From Leishmania martiniquensis (Eukaryota > Euglenozoa > Kinetoplastea > Trypanosomatida > Trypanosomatidae): 60,000 nucleotides of DNA. Positions within the stretch are counted from its first letter, which is position 1, and each line of letters starts with the position of its first letter. The DNA is taken from assembly GCF_017916325.1 (NCBI RefSeq), contig NC_090167.1:1465001-1525000 (forward strand), given 5' to 3'. The position numbers and the translations under genes are program-made. The notes beneath the pieces were generated by a model that saw only the letters and a list, made by a program, of their open reading frames with translations, searched no databases and had not been told where the DNA came from. Below, in pieces: positions 1 to 9,850 of this stretch.

Positions 1-101
1 CTATTTTCGTATTTGCACCTGCGCACCTTGTGGAGGGGCACAGGAAAGATCGCTGCATTTTTCCAAGGACTGTGCCGCCAGCACACAGGCCTGCCTCACT
101 G

Positions 102-1319
102 ATGTTCTCGTCTCCTTATTCCCGGGCTCTTTACATCACCGCTGCTGTTGCACTACAGACGAAGTGGCGAGCACCTGAAAGCGCTTGTGTGCACAACTGC
201 GGGATGCGTTTTACCGTTGCACTCCGGAGCAAGAAGGTGCTATGCAAGGATTACCCGTATGCTCGCCATATTACTCTTAACCGACCAAACGCCCTCAACG
301 CGCTAGATTACGACATGATAAAGGAGCTGCACCGGCTGTACGTGACACAGCCAGCCCTTTTGTCGTCATTGTACATCCTCACTGGCGCGGGCACAAAGGC
401 ATTCTGCGCTGGCGGCGATGTCGTCGGCCTGGCGACGGACAACCCGCCCCGGTGCGGTCGTGAGTTTTTCTATCGGGAGTATCAAGTAGACTACAAAGTG
501 AGCCATATTCCTGCTGGGCAGGTGTGCTTATGGGACGGCTTTGTGCTGGGCGGCGGTGTTGGCCTCTCGATCGGCAGCGCGTATCGTGTCGCGTCTGAGA
601 AGGCATGCTTAGCAATGCCCGAGGTCGCCATCGGAATGTTTCCAGACGTGGGGGCTTCGTGGTTCTTGCCGCGGCTGTCAGTGCCTGGACTGGGACTGTA
701 CATGGCTCTCACTGGTCACCGGCTTCGCGGTGCCGACCTCGTGCACCTCGGCCTCGCAACGCACTTTGTGCCGTCCACCAGGATGGGGGAGCTAGCACAG
801 GCCCTTGTCTCGATTTCGGACTCAGGCGACGTTGAGGCAGTGCTGGAGAAGTACGCCGTGGCGCCAGCGCAGCTGCCGCCGTGCACCATCGCGGGCTCCT
901 TTTCTTCTCTCGCCAGACATTTCGACATCACAGCAGATCAAACCATATCTTCCATCATGGGCGCTTGCCTCTCGCCCTCGGAGGCGGATCCTCTCGCAAC
1001 AGCGGCGGCGCACCTCATGCCCACTTTCTCCCCAACGGCAATGACACTCGCACTTGAGTTGCTGAAGCGTGGCGCAAAGGCAAGCACACCCGCAGAGGTG
1101 TATCAGATGGAGTACTGCGCGTCGCAGCGCATCACGACGGCGGACGACTTCCGTGAAGGTGTTCGGGCAATGCTCATCGAGAAGGATAAGACGCCAAAAT
1201 GGCAACCGGCAACTTTGGCCGAGGTAACAGCGGCGACCATCGATGCGTATTTCCAACCAACCACCCTAGATCAGCTGGTGTGGGATCCAGTGACGCCGTT
1301 CGCGGAGCACGTGCAGTGA
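102..1319 (+). CDS. HIBCH: 3-hydroxyisobutyryl-CoA hydrolase (HIBCH-like), mitochondrial
   Basis: Crotonase-fold thioesterase that hydrolyses 3-hydroxyisobutyryl-CoA in valine breakdown; expected in the mitochondrial matrix. With this ATG the protein has 405 residues, close to the usual size of the family. Visible signatures are LNRP at 59-62, FCAGGD at 101-106 (oxyanion-hole region), GGGVGLS at 150-156, and MPEVAIGMFPD at 172-182, whose Glu174 and Asp182 match the catalytic and specificity acidic residues reported for mammalian HIBCH. DFREGVRAMLIEKDKTPKW at 349-367 is the C-terminal signature separating HIBCH from ordinary enoyl-CoA hydratases. Residues 1-34 are Ser/Ala/Arg-rich and could be a mitochondrial presequence. 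A second in-frame ATG at 204 would give 371 residues without that leader, and a pyrimidine run ending in AG at 157-158 makes it a serious alternative. The reading frame stays open upstream to a GTG at 30, but no ATG occurs there. Family call very secure; start uncertain. Confidence 0.93.
   Translation: MFSSPYSRALYITAAVALQTKWRAPESACVHNCGMRFTVALRSKKVLCKDYPYARHITLNRPNALNALDYDMIKELHRLYVTQPALLSSLYILTGAGTKAFCAGGDVVGLATDNPPRCGREFFYREYQVDYKVSHIPAGQVCLWDGFVLGGGVGLSIGSAYRVASEKACLAMPEVAIGMFPDVGASWFLPRLSVPGLGLYMALTGHRLRGADLVHLGLATHFVPSTRMGELAQALVSISDSGDVEAVLEKYAVAPAQLPPCTIAGSFSSLARHFDITADQTISSIMGACLSPSEADPLATAAAHLMPTFSPTAMTLALELLKRGAKASTPAEVYQMEYCASQRITTADDFREGVRAMLIEKDKTPKWQPATLAEVTAATIDAYFQPTTLDQLVWDPVTPFAEHVQ
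157..158 (+). promoter_or_regulatory. Candidate internal trans-splice acceptor AG
   Basis: A pyrimidine-biased stretch from about 106 to 150 ends in AG here, 46 nt before the second in-frame ATG (204) of the HIBCH-like gene. If used, it removes the first ATG and the possible presequence. Inference from sequence context only. Confidence 0.3.
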
Positions 1320-2499
1320 GTGCAACCAACTTTTGTCTCCAGGAGGTTGTCTTGGCTGCCTGTACGACTGTTCTGCTGGAGCGCACCGTCTCTGCTCGTG
1401 GGCTGGAGAGTTGCGCAACCTTTTTCGTTGTCAAAACACGCCACAAGTCACACTCCGCCGTGCATCTAGTTGTGTGCGGGTTCGCTGGAGGCTGACGTTG
1501 TAAAGGCTTCGTGCCCTCCTGTTGAGCCAAAAAGATCTTTGTGACAGGCAGGAACGCTGCTGTGAGCTCAACACTGAAAGTGGGGAGAGCGGACGGCGGA
1601 ACAGGTGGCCAGTACAGCGACGCTGCTTTGGCATGTGGTGCGCTGAGCATTCGCTCGAGGAGAGTGCAGACGCAGACAGCAGGAAGCACCGTACGCAAGT
1701 TCATGGGACGTGAGCCGCCGCCACAGAAAGTAGTCCATACCGCACCGACAACGGAGGCCCGCTTCACTAGGCTGGTCCACTTCTTGCGTGAACAGTTTGC
1801 CTGCGCCACACCAGCGTTCACTTCTCAGAATTTACGCGAGCTGACTGCCTCGCGCATTCCGGGCCGGAGGCTCAGGAAGGTAGACGACGGTGCTGCCGCA
1901 ATGCTCTGGTACCTGTCACATCGCTAAAAGGAGGCGCTTACCCTTTCGGAGCCTCGAACGCAGTCGTTTGCTCGAATGCAGAGCTCTCGGGCGATCTTCT
2001 CGCGGTCTCTGTAGACAAAAAGGGCGCCAGAGGCGTACATGTGGCGGCTGCTCTCTGTCGAGAAGCTCTCTTACTCTCTCTGCGGATACACCGTGTGGCA
2101 CGGATGGACGTCCAGTCATGTACGGCCGCGAGACAGAGCCATCATGGAACGTTTGCGGGCGCCAGAGCGAGGGGGTACGGCCCTCTTTTAGACGCAGCCA
2201 TCGCGCTAAGCTTGAGGCAATGGAGCTCAGGCCTGGCCTCCTGCGGAGTCGACTGGCGATCTGAAAGCAGAAACGCGTTTGTTGCTGCTGCAGTGGCGAG
2301 GCTGCCGGCCCTCCTTATGAAGCTGCTGAAGGCAAACCTTTCAATGGCGAAAAGACTGCAAAGAACGGTGACAGCGGGGTGTAGCCCCTCGCGTTGTCAG
2401 CAATTTGCGCGCACTCCTCATTTTTCCGCTTCCCATTCGTCGCTGTGTCTCGAAGGGAGGGGGAAGAAGAAGGGGGGGGCACAGCGGCGCAACAGAGAA

Positions 2500-3010
2500 G
2501 TCGGTCTAATCAAAGACCAAGGAAGCGTCATCAGCGTTGGAGACGGCAACGCCAGCGGCCTCGGGCGCCGGGCCGCCTCCGTTTCCCTCACCCCGAAAAC
2601 TGTACTTGCGGGTGCCACACATGCAGAAAGCGCAGCTTGCGCGGCGGTAGCCGTTCGCCGCGCAATCAAAGAGTAAGCGAACGAATGCGGAGCGCATGAA
2701 GAGGTTAGGGAAGGCACCCCATGCGAGCGTAATCGCGCACGGACCCCGGGTCCATGCTTTGGGTTCTTGCAGCGGCGGCCGAATTTCGATGACAAGATGG
2801 AGCATAGATGGGCTGCTCCTGCGTACTTCTGTGCCAGCATTGTAGTGCTGCCACATCCGCTTGTGATTTCTGCGAGGACCTTTGGCCTCGCATTGTGCCC
2901 GATATACCGCGCGAGACGCACAGGCGCTTTGAGGTTTAATGCCTCCTCAATGACGCACTGAGGCCATACATTCAGTACCATCTTAGCGCACCTTTGGCCC
3001 GAGCTTCACA
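2500..3010. mobile_element. Candidate degenerate SIDER-like retroposon remnant
   Basis: Non-coding sequence whose minus-strand conceptual translation (about 2981 down to 2600) resembles strings I remember from spurious Leishmania ORFs overlapping SIDER retroposons in 3' UTRs. It lies in an unusually long 3' intergenic region, where SIDERs are typically found. No second copy is visible in this window, no target-site duplication was identified, and boundaries are guesses. Recognition is from memory, so confidence is low. Confidence 0.33.
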
Positions 3011-4711
3011 GAGTTTCCACATCGGGTGCCCCGCGGTGTCCTTCTCTGTTCTGTCAGGGCATCCCTCAATGTACTCTCGGTGGGCCAGCGCATACCTGTG
3101 CGCGCGCCACTTTGTCGGAAAACACCGGCTCCCGTCAACGGCCTACAGATTCAGGGGAGGGCTGGGCGCCCTTTCTGCCACACGCTCATCGCAGCGTCCT
3201 GGCTGCTGCGGCACATGTGGGTCACCTACCCTTTCACGCCCTCTCTACGGACTTCTGGAAGGGCAGATAAACACGGCGGGCACCCCAGACATCAACGTTC
3301 TCTTGAAGCGAACTCCCGCGATCTGACGGTGCGTGCACTGTGTGCGCATGCGCGGGCAAGCATAGCTGACATGGCGTATCACTTCCACACGAAGCAGTGC
3401 AGAAGCCACCAGAGCGCGAGGAAGAGTAAAGGGCCGTGAAGACATCTTCCACAATGGACCCCAAGAGACATATGCCTGCCACACACAGCACCTCTCCGCC
3501 CAGCCAGGTGGGAGGAAGAAGCACCGATGCGCAATACATGACAAAACGCACGCCGGATTGCATCATATCGGGCCCTCCAGGCTCGAGTCGGGCGAATCTC
3601 CGACCCGCATGATCGGATGCCATGACGGAAAGATCGGGGGGAAGGGAAAGAGACGCGGCGCGCCTGCAGGGCATAGGGCCTCCGAAGACTCTGGCGCAGG
3701 GCTAGCGGGCTTTGTCTCTCGGCTGATGCAAAGCTCATTTATGCTTGCCCTATATTACCCGAATGACCGACACTACCGCCTGCGCGCTCCATCAGCTCCC
3801 TGAAGAGAACCTGCTGAGGCCAAGGCTGGCCGTTCATCCATGTCTCTCTGGCGCCGTTGGCGCAGCATGTAGCTGATGAAAGGACGAGAGAGGTTGATAG
3901 GAGCCCGCAAGCCGCATGACCAGAGTCGACGGCCGACGATTGGCCCTAGACCACTAGTATTTAACTATGGCAGATTGGGGGAGGGCGCCTTGTGCCCTTA
4001 TGCGTATACTCGTTGGTGTAAGCTTTACGGTTCGCAAGATTCGTGGAATCGCCCGTGAATGGAAAAGAAAAGCACTTCTGCCAACACCCACGTGCGCGCT
4101 TTCCACGGCTTCAGGTGTGTCTGTATGCGTGGGCACACCTACATGCATTTATGCTGGCGCACGCTGTGCTATGCTAGCTGGCGAGTGTTTCTCGGCTTTC
4201 GTGGCACTGCAGTCGTCACGATGACTGTCCGCTCTGAGATTCACTCTCTCTCTGCGCGCGCTCTGGCTTATGCCAACTTCTTCCCTGAGGAGCCCCCCTC
4301 CCCTCCTCTTCTGCATTCCGCCTGCCTCTCCATCTGATTGTCCACCTTCCCCTTGCTAATCTTTCTGCTATTGCGTGGGGCCTCGCCCGCAACCCTAACG
4401 GAGCTCCGAACACGTGCGTGTAACTCGCCGGAAGACATGTGCGTGCTGCCTCGCTGCTGGTGACATAGCGCGGAATCGTATTCCACACGTAGCACATCTT
4501 TGCTTTCAGTCTTCTCCTTCGTCGTCCCTCTCAGCCATTGAGCCCTTTTCAAACTCTTCATCTGCGCGCCTAACGCTGCCAGGTGCCGCTGAGGGCGACT
4601 GCGTATAGGTTCGCTACGTGTGTGGCGCTACAGGCACGGGCCGCTTCCCAGACTGTGGCGCTCGCTTCCTTCGAGTGTTCGCGTCGCGCATCTTCCTCCC
4701 CTCCCTTCCCT

Positions 4712-4762
4712 TCACACGTACACACACACACACTCGCACATACACACATACACACATACACG
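4712..4762 (+). repeat. CA-rich microsatellite
   Basis: Imperfect CA/CATA tract (cacacacacac, interrupted by cg, tg and tac units) within the pyrimidine-rich region upstream of the 6009 gene. Confidence 0.9.
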
Positions 4763-5947
4763 TGTTGAACGGCCACCGGCGTCTCTCTTCTGTGTTTTTT
4801 TTCTTATATATTATTTTTGCTTCAGTCGTGGACAGAGCCACCGAAGTAAACTACGCCTTTCGTCTTCTCTTCAACCATCCTCGCATTCCGAGGCTCCCCT
4901 TTACCTCGCACACTTCACTGCTTCACACTCACTCTTCTCTGTATACCGCCTCCTCTCGATCTCACTCTTTTTTCTGCTTCATTCTTCTTGCCGTTGCGCG
5001 GGCGAGTGCTCCCGTTCGACCTCTTCATCTCAGGTGAATCGGGCGCGCCAGTAATCGACAGAAGCGTTGAGTGTGGTTGCACCATCTGTGCCAATGGACT
5101 ACAATAGGGAAAGGGAAACTTAGACGATCGGCTCATCTTATAATTTCGATCTCTCTTTCTCTCTCGCGTGTTTCCAGCGCACCCCTCACATCGTCATTGA
5201 AGGCAGCGAGCGCGAGCCCCATTAGCGTCGCACTGCGTCATTTCGCCCTCTTTTTCTTTGCTTCTTTGTTTTGCATTCTGTACGGCCCACTCTTTCCGTT
5301 TGTTGACTTCGAACACCAGCATCCACCCATCATCAATCTAGACCCCGTTACCCCTCCTCCTCCTCACCTACACCTCTCTACGTGCTTTCGTCGACTGCTA
5401 TCAGCACAACTTCCAGCCGTCCGTCGTGCCGCCCCTCTTTTCCCCGGTCGGCCACTCGGCATCCCCTGGTGCGCTAACGGCGTCACGCACGGAGAGTGGA
5501 TATCCACAGCGGAGAGGGAAAGAGCGTGTGGGGGATACGGGAGCGATTGTATCGGCTGCAAGAGGCCATTTACCCTTTGGGTTTGGGTATCATTTCATCT
5601 TCTGTCTGCCGTGGCTGCGTTTTTTCTCTCTGACGGAAATTGCTGAGCAGATCAGCTCTCATCGCTTTAGTCATCCGCCTCCCGCCTTCGTCACTGAAGC
5701 GAATACACACACACATACGTAAGCGGAAGAAAGTTGTGCAGCAGGCGAGGCTAGCCCGGTGTTTTGTGTAGCGCCTTCTTCGCCTCTCTTCGATCGCGCG
5801 TTTGTGCCTTGGCTGACTCGTCGTGTATTTATGTGTGTGTGTGTGGGGGGGACAACTTTCCGTGGTGCAGACTCTTTATCGTATTGGCCGAGTAGCCGTT
5901 TCTGTTTCCCGTTACTCTCCTCCTGAAGCGAGCGGCTCTTCACCTGC

Positions 5948-5949
5948 AG
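5948..5949 (+). promoter_or_regulatory. Predicted spliced-leader acceptor AG for the 6009 gene
   Basis: AG in cacctgcagg, following a pyrimidine-rich run that includes gttactctcctcctg, 60 nt before the chosen ATG with no ATG between. AG at 5975-5976 is an alternative. Confidence 0.45.
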
Positions 5950-6008
5950 GTGTGCGCGTCTCTCGCCCTTTCTCAAGCCCGCATCTTCGGCTGCACGCAC
6001 CACGAGGG

Positions 6009-8912
6009 ATGAGGACGGCGAGTAGCGAGAGCCCGAACCACCTTCTCCACCCTGCAGTGGCGATGAGCAGCGACGTAAGCCCTCCACCGGTATATCGGCT
6101 TCCCTTACAGTCGAATGCGTCTATCCCGCCCTGTATCGGGGATGCGCGCGATAGCAGCTTTTCGTCGCCGTGGCGCGGTCGCGGAGCGGGGGACACAACA
6201 TCTCTCTGTGACGAGACCCGTAGCCTATGCAGTTCTGTTCGCTCCACCCGTCGCCGTCGAGGCGGCGACGTGAGCGGCTCCGCTGCCGGAGAGGGGAAAG
6301 ACTGGACGCGGGCGTTCATGGACCTCGAGCGAATGAGAAGGGAGAACCAGGAGTTGCTTCACAGCTCACTCCGGGGCGATCGCTCTGACAATGGCTCCTT
6401 TCTTGACGACGCGTTTGCCCGCTCCCGCTCGGGGTCGTCTGCCCTGAGCTCCGTGCGACGGCGTCGACGTGGCGTGGCGACAGGCATCACTGTCAGTGAG
6501 GGCCGATTCGGGAGCTGTGCACCCTTTGAGCACTTTCTCAGTGGGAGTCCTGCAGTCGCGGACTCCGCCATTGATACTCCGAAGGCTGAGACGCCAGCGG
6601 CTGCACCGGCAACAGACGGCGTAATGAGCGGGTGCAGCTATGGCGGCACGAACGGTGCTGCTGACGCACGGCTCACTTTGTCTCCACTGCGTGCGGTCTA
6701 CTCACCCGAGAATGCAGAGAAGCAGAGTCGGTCCTCGGTGCCGATGCCGATGCCAGGGAGAACCTCGGGGCTCCCTAACTGGCTTAAGCGGTCTACGTTC
6801 GAGGCGAGTCAAGGCTCTATCGTGAAAGCTGTGGCGAGCACGAGCGAGGCGGCCGCCGTGGTGGCAGCAGAGGTGACGGAAGGAGCAGATGCATCAATGT
6901 GCGTACCGGCTACTCCGGCGGCTGACTCGCCTAATATCGATGTTTCCGTCCAGCAGCTGCGTGAGGCCGCGCACCTCTCCTCGCTGTCACCGCGGCCGGC
7001 TCACGCAAACTCATCGAACACTCCTTCCACGCTGTTGGCGAAGAGGACGCACACAGACCCTGTCGGAGCCGGCGCACTGCTGCCGTCGCGTGCATCGCGC
7101 TCCAGAACGGACAAGGCGAATCCAAGAGGGGCCGTGCCTATCGTTTACGCGGCTTCCTCACCATCGACGACGGCAGCGGCTGCCCTCATAGACGGCTCGA
7201 AGGCTGCGTGCCACCCGACGCGTGCATCGCAGTCCCTCGCAGCGAGGCACATGGACCACCATGGAAAGGTTGGTGCTGCCGCTGCCGCGCCTGTGGGCAT
7301 AAGGCCATCCTCGCCACCGAGAGGAAACGCGTCTCTCCATCGCCCCTCCGGCAAGGTCGCTCTCGCAACTGTGTCGTTCGCCTCTAGCACGCCGGCTGCA
7401 GCCTTGACTGCGGCGGTGCTGGCAGATGCCTCACCAGACCCATCACCTGAAGCCCCGATCGCTGCCGCATGCGCGCCTAGGCTTACCGAAGAGAAGCACC
7501 GCACCAGTGCGCGATGTGTTTCAGCAAGCGTTGCCTTCGAAGAGAAGCCGACATCACCAGACCCCCAGCCACAGCCCCCGCCGGCCCAAGTTGAGGGCGA
7601 CTGGGGGAGCACAGCGGGATCAAGTAAGGCAGCAGCATACATTATAACAGCTGCCGTGGAGCAACCGGAGTCACCCTTCCGTGCACCCGGCAAATCGAAG
7701 TTCTCTGCCTCCTGCACGCGCACACTGCCTGGCCATAGGCCGGCCAGCGCAATGCGACCCGCACGCGGCGTGAGGAGCAGCCGCACCCTGGCCAGGCTTC
7801 CCTCCGGGGAGGAGGTGCAGGACAGCGCTGAAAGCCGGCCCGTCGCCCGCGCAGCTGCGTCCGTGCCGAGAGAGCGCAAGCATGCCTCTGTGGTGCGTCT
7901 CCGCGAGGAGGCTCTCTCGGCACCCTCGCAGTCGAACGGATGTGAAGCTGCGCCGCAGAGTAATGGGGGACTGCTCCACCGCTCGACCACCCTCACAGAG
8001 CTGCGACGCCAGGAAGTGCTGCGTGACCGTTTCGCACGGGAGCGGAAGGCTACCGAGGAGGCCCGGGCTCGGCTCGTGGCTGTCAAGCAGCGAGTGGCGA
8101 GCAGTTGCATCACTCCGAGCGCACGTGCCGTAGCAGGCGCTCTTGAGACTGGGTCGCTGCCGTCGCGTCAGGTCTCGCGGTGCCGGCGGCGCACGTCGGC
8201 GGTGACTCGGCTGCGTGTGTCGCCAACACTCGTGACGGTAGCGAGTCCTTCACTCACTGCCCTGGAGGCGCCAGCAAGTCATCTGCGCCTGTCTCCGCAA
8301 GACCCTAGTCCTCAAGGTGCGCCCCAGAGCACCGATGGCGTCGACTCCACGTTTTCGAACGCGCGCAAGGCAAGCGCCAGCATCGTGTCGACGCCGACCG
8401 CTGGCACCTCAGCAGCTGGCAGTGCTTACCGCTCTCGCGGGGGGGTGCCGCAAAGCCGTTCATCGCTGGCAGGTGGGGAGAACTTCACGCAACTGCCGAA
8501 GCCACTGAAGAGGCGCCCACTCTCACGAGCCCGACCTCACTCCCTGTCGGCTGCAGCGAACACCAACAGTGACACTCCTTCGAAAAACGCAGGCGTGCAG
8601 CGTGTAGAGCAATGGGTGGGCACCATGACCTCTCATCCGAGGCCCCTTTCACTAGAGCCGGAGGCGCTGTCGCCCACGGTGGTCGAGAGTGTGTCACCAG
8701 CGCTCAAAGCTACCGCCGATGACGAGCCAGCTGCCGCCGCGCAATCGCTTCCGCCGGCGCCAGCGGCGTATAGGACTACGGCTATCTCAGTAGCGGACAC
8801 TGAGAAACTGCGTCCGATGCCGTTTTGCGTGGAATGTGGTCATCGTCATATGAATGACTTAGCTAAGTTTTGCGCCTTGTGTGGCCAAAGGCGCGCGTAC
8901 CTCTGCTGCTAA
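6009..8912 (+). CDS. Large low-complexity protein with C-terminal zinc ribbon
   Basis: A 967-residue protein of unknown function. Most of it is rich in Ser, Ala, Pro, Arg and Thr and looks disordered. Two charged stretches could form short coiled coils: around residues 104-118 (DLERMRRENQELL) and around 660-697 (LTELRRQEVLRDRF and following). The only clear domain is at the extreme C-terminus, where Cys940, Cys943, Cys955 and Cys958 form a CxxC-x11-CxxC zinc ribbon (CVECG and CALCGQRR), followed by YLCC at the end. The frame is open upstream to a GTG at 5823; the ATG at 6009 is the first after the predicted splice acceptor, and the next is at 6063. Terminal ribbons of this type often mediate protein or nucleic-acid contacts, but nothing here identifies a partner. 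Coding status is well supported by length and strong codon bias. Confidence 0.85.
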   Translation: MRTASSESPNHLLHPAVAMSSDVSPPPVYRLPLQSNASIPPCIGDARDSSFSSPWRGRGAGDTTSLCDETRSLCSSVRSTRRRRGGDVSGSAAGEGKDWTRAFMDLERMRRENQELLHSSLRGDRSDNGSFLDDAFARSRSGSSALSSVRRRRRGVATGITVSEGRFGSCAPFEHFLSGSPAVADSAIDTPKAETPAAAPATDGVMSGCSYGGTNGAADARLTLSPLRAVYSPENAEKQSRSSVPMPMPGRTSGLPNWLKRSTFEASQGSIVKAVASTSEAAAVVAAEVTEGADASMCVPATPAADSPNIDVSVQQLREAAHLSSLSPRPAHANSSNTPSTLLAKRTHTDPVGAGALLPSRASRSRTDKANPRGAVPIVYAASSPSTTAAAALIDGSKAACHPTRASQSLAARHMDHHGKVGAAAAAPVGIRPSSPPRGNASLHRPSGKVALATVSFASSTPAAALTAAVLADASPDPSPEAPIAAACAPRLTEEKHRTSARCVSASVAFEEKPTSPDPQPQPPPAQVEGDWGSTAGSSKAAAYIITAAVEQPESPFRAPGKSKFSASCTRTLPGHRPASAMRPARGVRSSRTLARLPSGEEVQDSAESRPVARAAASVPRERKHASVVRLREEALSAPSQSNGCEAAPQSNGGLLHRSTTLTELRRQEVLRDRFARERKATEEARARLVAVKQRVASSCITPSARAVAGALETGSLPSRQVSRCRRRTSAVTRLRVSPTLVTVASPSLTALEAPASHLRLSPQDPSPQGAPQSTDGVDSTFSNARKASASIVSTPTAGTSAAGSAYRSRGGVPQSRSSLAGGENFTQLPKPLKRRPLSRARPHSLSAAANTNSDTPSKNAGVQRVEQWVGTMTSHPRPLSLEPEALSPTVVESVSPALKATADDEPAAAAQSLPPAPAAYRTTAISVADTEKLRPMPFCVECGHRHMNDLAKFCALCGQRRAYLCC

Positions 8913-9316
8913 ATCACATTAAGTGAGACATCGTAGCGCATCTATGAGGGCATCAGGATGCGGCCGCGTGTCGATGAGAGGTCGGCGTCGATGGACACGT
9001 TTGATTTTTTTTTCCACGGACCTAAAGGAAAGCAACTAGCGCCATCAGTAGCGTCCTTCTTTGTATCCTAGTGGCGCACAGGGAGGGGACTTGACGCCGC
9101 ATCTTCGTAGCGGTGCCTGTCTGCCTGTCTGTGTCTGTCTCTGTGTGTGTAAGTGCACCGCAGCGGTGAAGTTGCTCGTTTTCTGCGTTCACCTCTCTTT
9201 GCGTTTTTTTGTTTTCGTTTCAGCGTTGATCATTTGCCTTTTGTGAGCTCAGCAATTTCTGTACTGGTCGCACTCATCCCTGCGAGGCGGCGGAGGCGCT
9301 CGCACATGTTTCCCTC

Positions 9317-9361
9317 CGCGTGTGCGAGTGTGTGCATGTGTGTGTGTGTGTGCCGGTGTGT
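9317..9361 (+). repeat. GT-rich microsatellite
   Basis: Imperfect GT tract about 400 nt after the stop of the 6009 gene; the core is an uninterrupted tgtgtgtgtgtgtg run. Confidence 0.9.
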
Positions 9362-9721
9362 ATGGAGGTCTCAGAGCGCGATGTAATGCTGCACTGCTGC
9401 TGTCTCGCTCTCTCGCCCGTGCTTTATTCGCGGGATCTCCCGAAAGGGCGCATTGCCAAGCTGAACTTGGTTGCAAGCCATGTCCCTGTCTTTCTGCGTG
9501 CGTGTCCTCCGTGCTGCATCCCTCTCTGTTTCTTCCCTTTCCCCTCACTTGCACACTGACGAGTGGCGAACCTCAACAACAGCAAAGCGGCCTGTCTCCT
9601 TTCCTCCGTTTCGGTCGCCCATTCGCCCACGCGCCTTTAGTGGAGGGCGTCGACACTGCGCGCGCCTCTTTCTGTTCCTTTCCCACCGGTTTCGCATTTT
9701 GTCCGCTCCGCGTGTCCTCAT

Positions 9722-9723
9722 AG
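9722..9723 (+). promoter_or_regulatory. Predicted spliced-leader acceptor AG for the 9851 gene
   Basis: AG after a pyrimidine-rich stretch (ctctttctgttcctttccc and following), ending cctcatag. It would leave a 5' UTR of about 127 nt; later AGs near 9826-9833 are alternatives. Confidence 0.4.
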
Positions 9724-9850
9724 GTGTGTGCGAAGAACGCGGCGCAACCCTCTCTGTCATTGTATAGACCAACATCTGTGCCGCATCTGTGTGGCTCGCT
9801 CGGTTCCGTTTCACGCGTCCAGCGACAGTTTTCCTCACGGTGCATCAAGC

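Larger units (their letters stand above)
1320..6008. other. Long gene-free interval (4.7 kb)
   Basis: No frame on either strand shows a recognisable domain or an ATG-started protein of credible composition. The stretch should hold the 3' UTR of the HIBCH-like gene and the 5' region of the next gene. From about 2500 to 3010 there is a candidate decayed retroposon (listed separately). From about 4260 the plus strand becomes strongly pyrimidine-rich, with a CA tract at 4712-4762 and more CT-rich runs to about 5720, as expected for the trans-splicing region of the 6009 gene. The middle (about 3000-4250) is mixed sequence with nothing I can name. Confidence 0.7.
8913..9850. other. Intergenic region, 0.94 kb
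   Basis: 3' UTR of the zinc-ribbon gene and 5' region of the next gene. It holds a weak 6-bp hairpin with arms 8967-8972 and 8994-8999, two GT tracts (9139-9150 and 9317-9361), and pyrimidine-rich runs from about 9480 to 9720. No credible ORF. Confidence 0.7.

Noticed and set aside
2041..2676. Plus-strand open frame of 211 codons
   Set aside because: Starts with GTG, no recognisable domain, overlaps the candidate retroposon remnant.
2418..2981. Minus-strand open frame of 187 codons
   Set aside because: Against the direction of all other genes, no domain; better explained by a retroposon-like remnant or chance.
7145..8113. Minus-strand open frame of 322 codons opposite the 6009 gene
   Set aside because: Shadow of a GC-rich coding region; Arg/Ser/Ala-rich composition without motifs.
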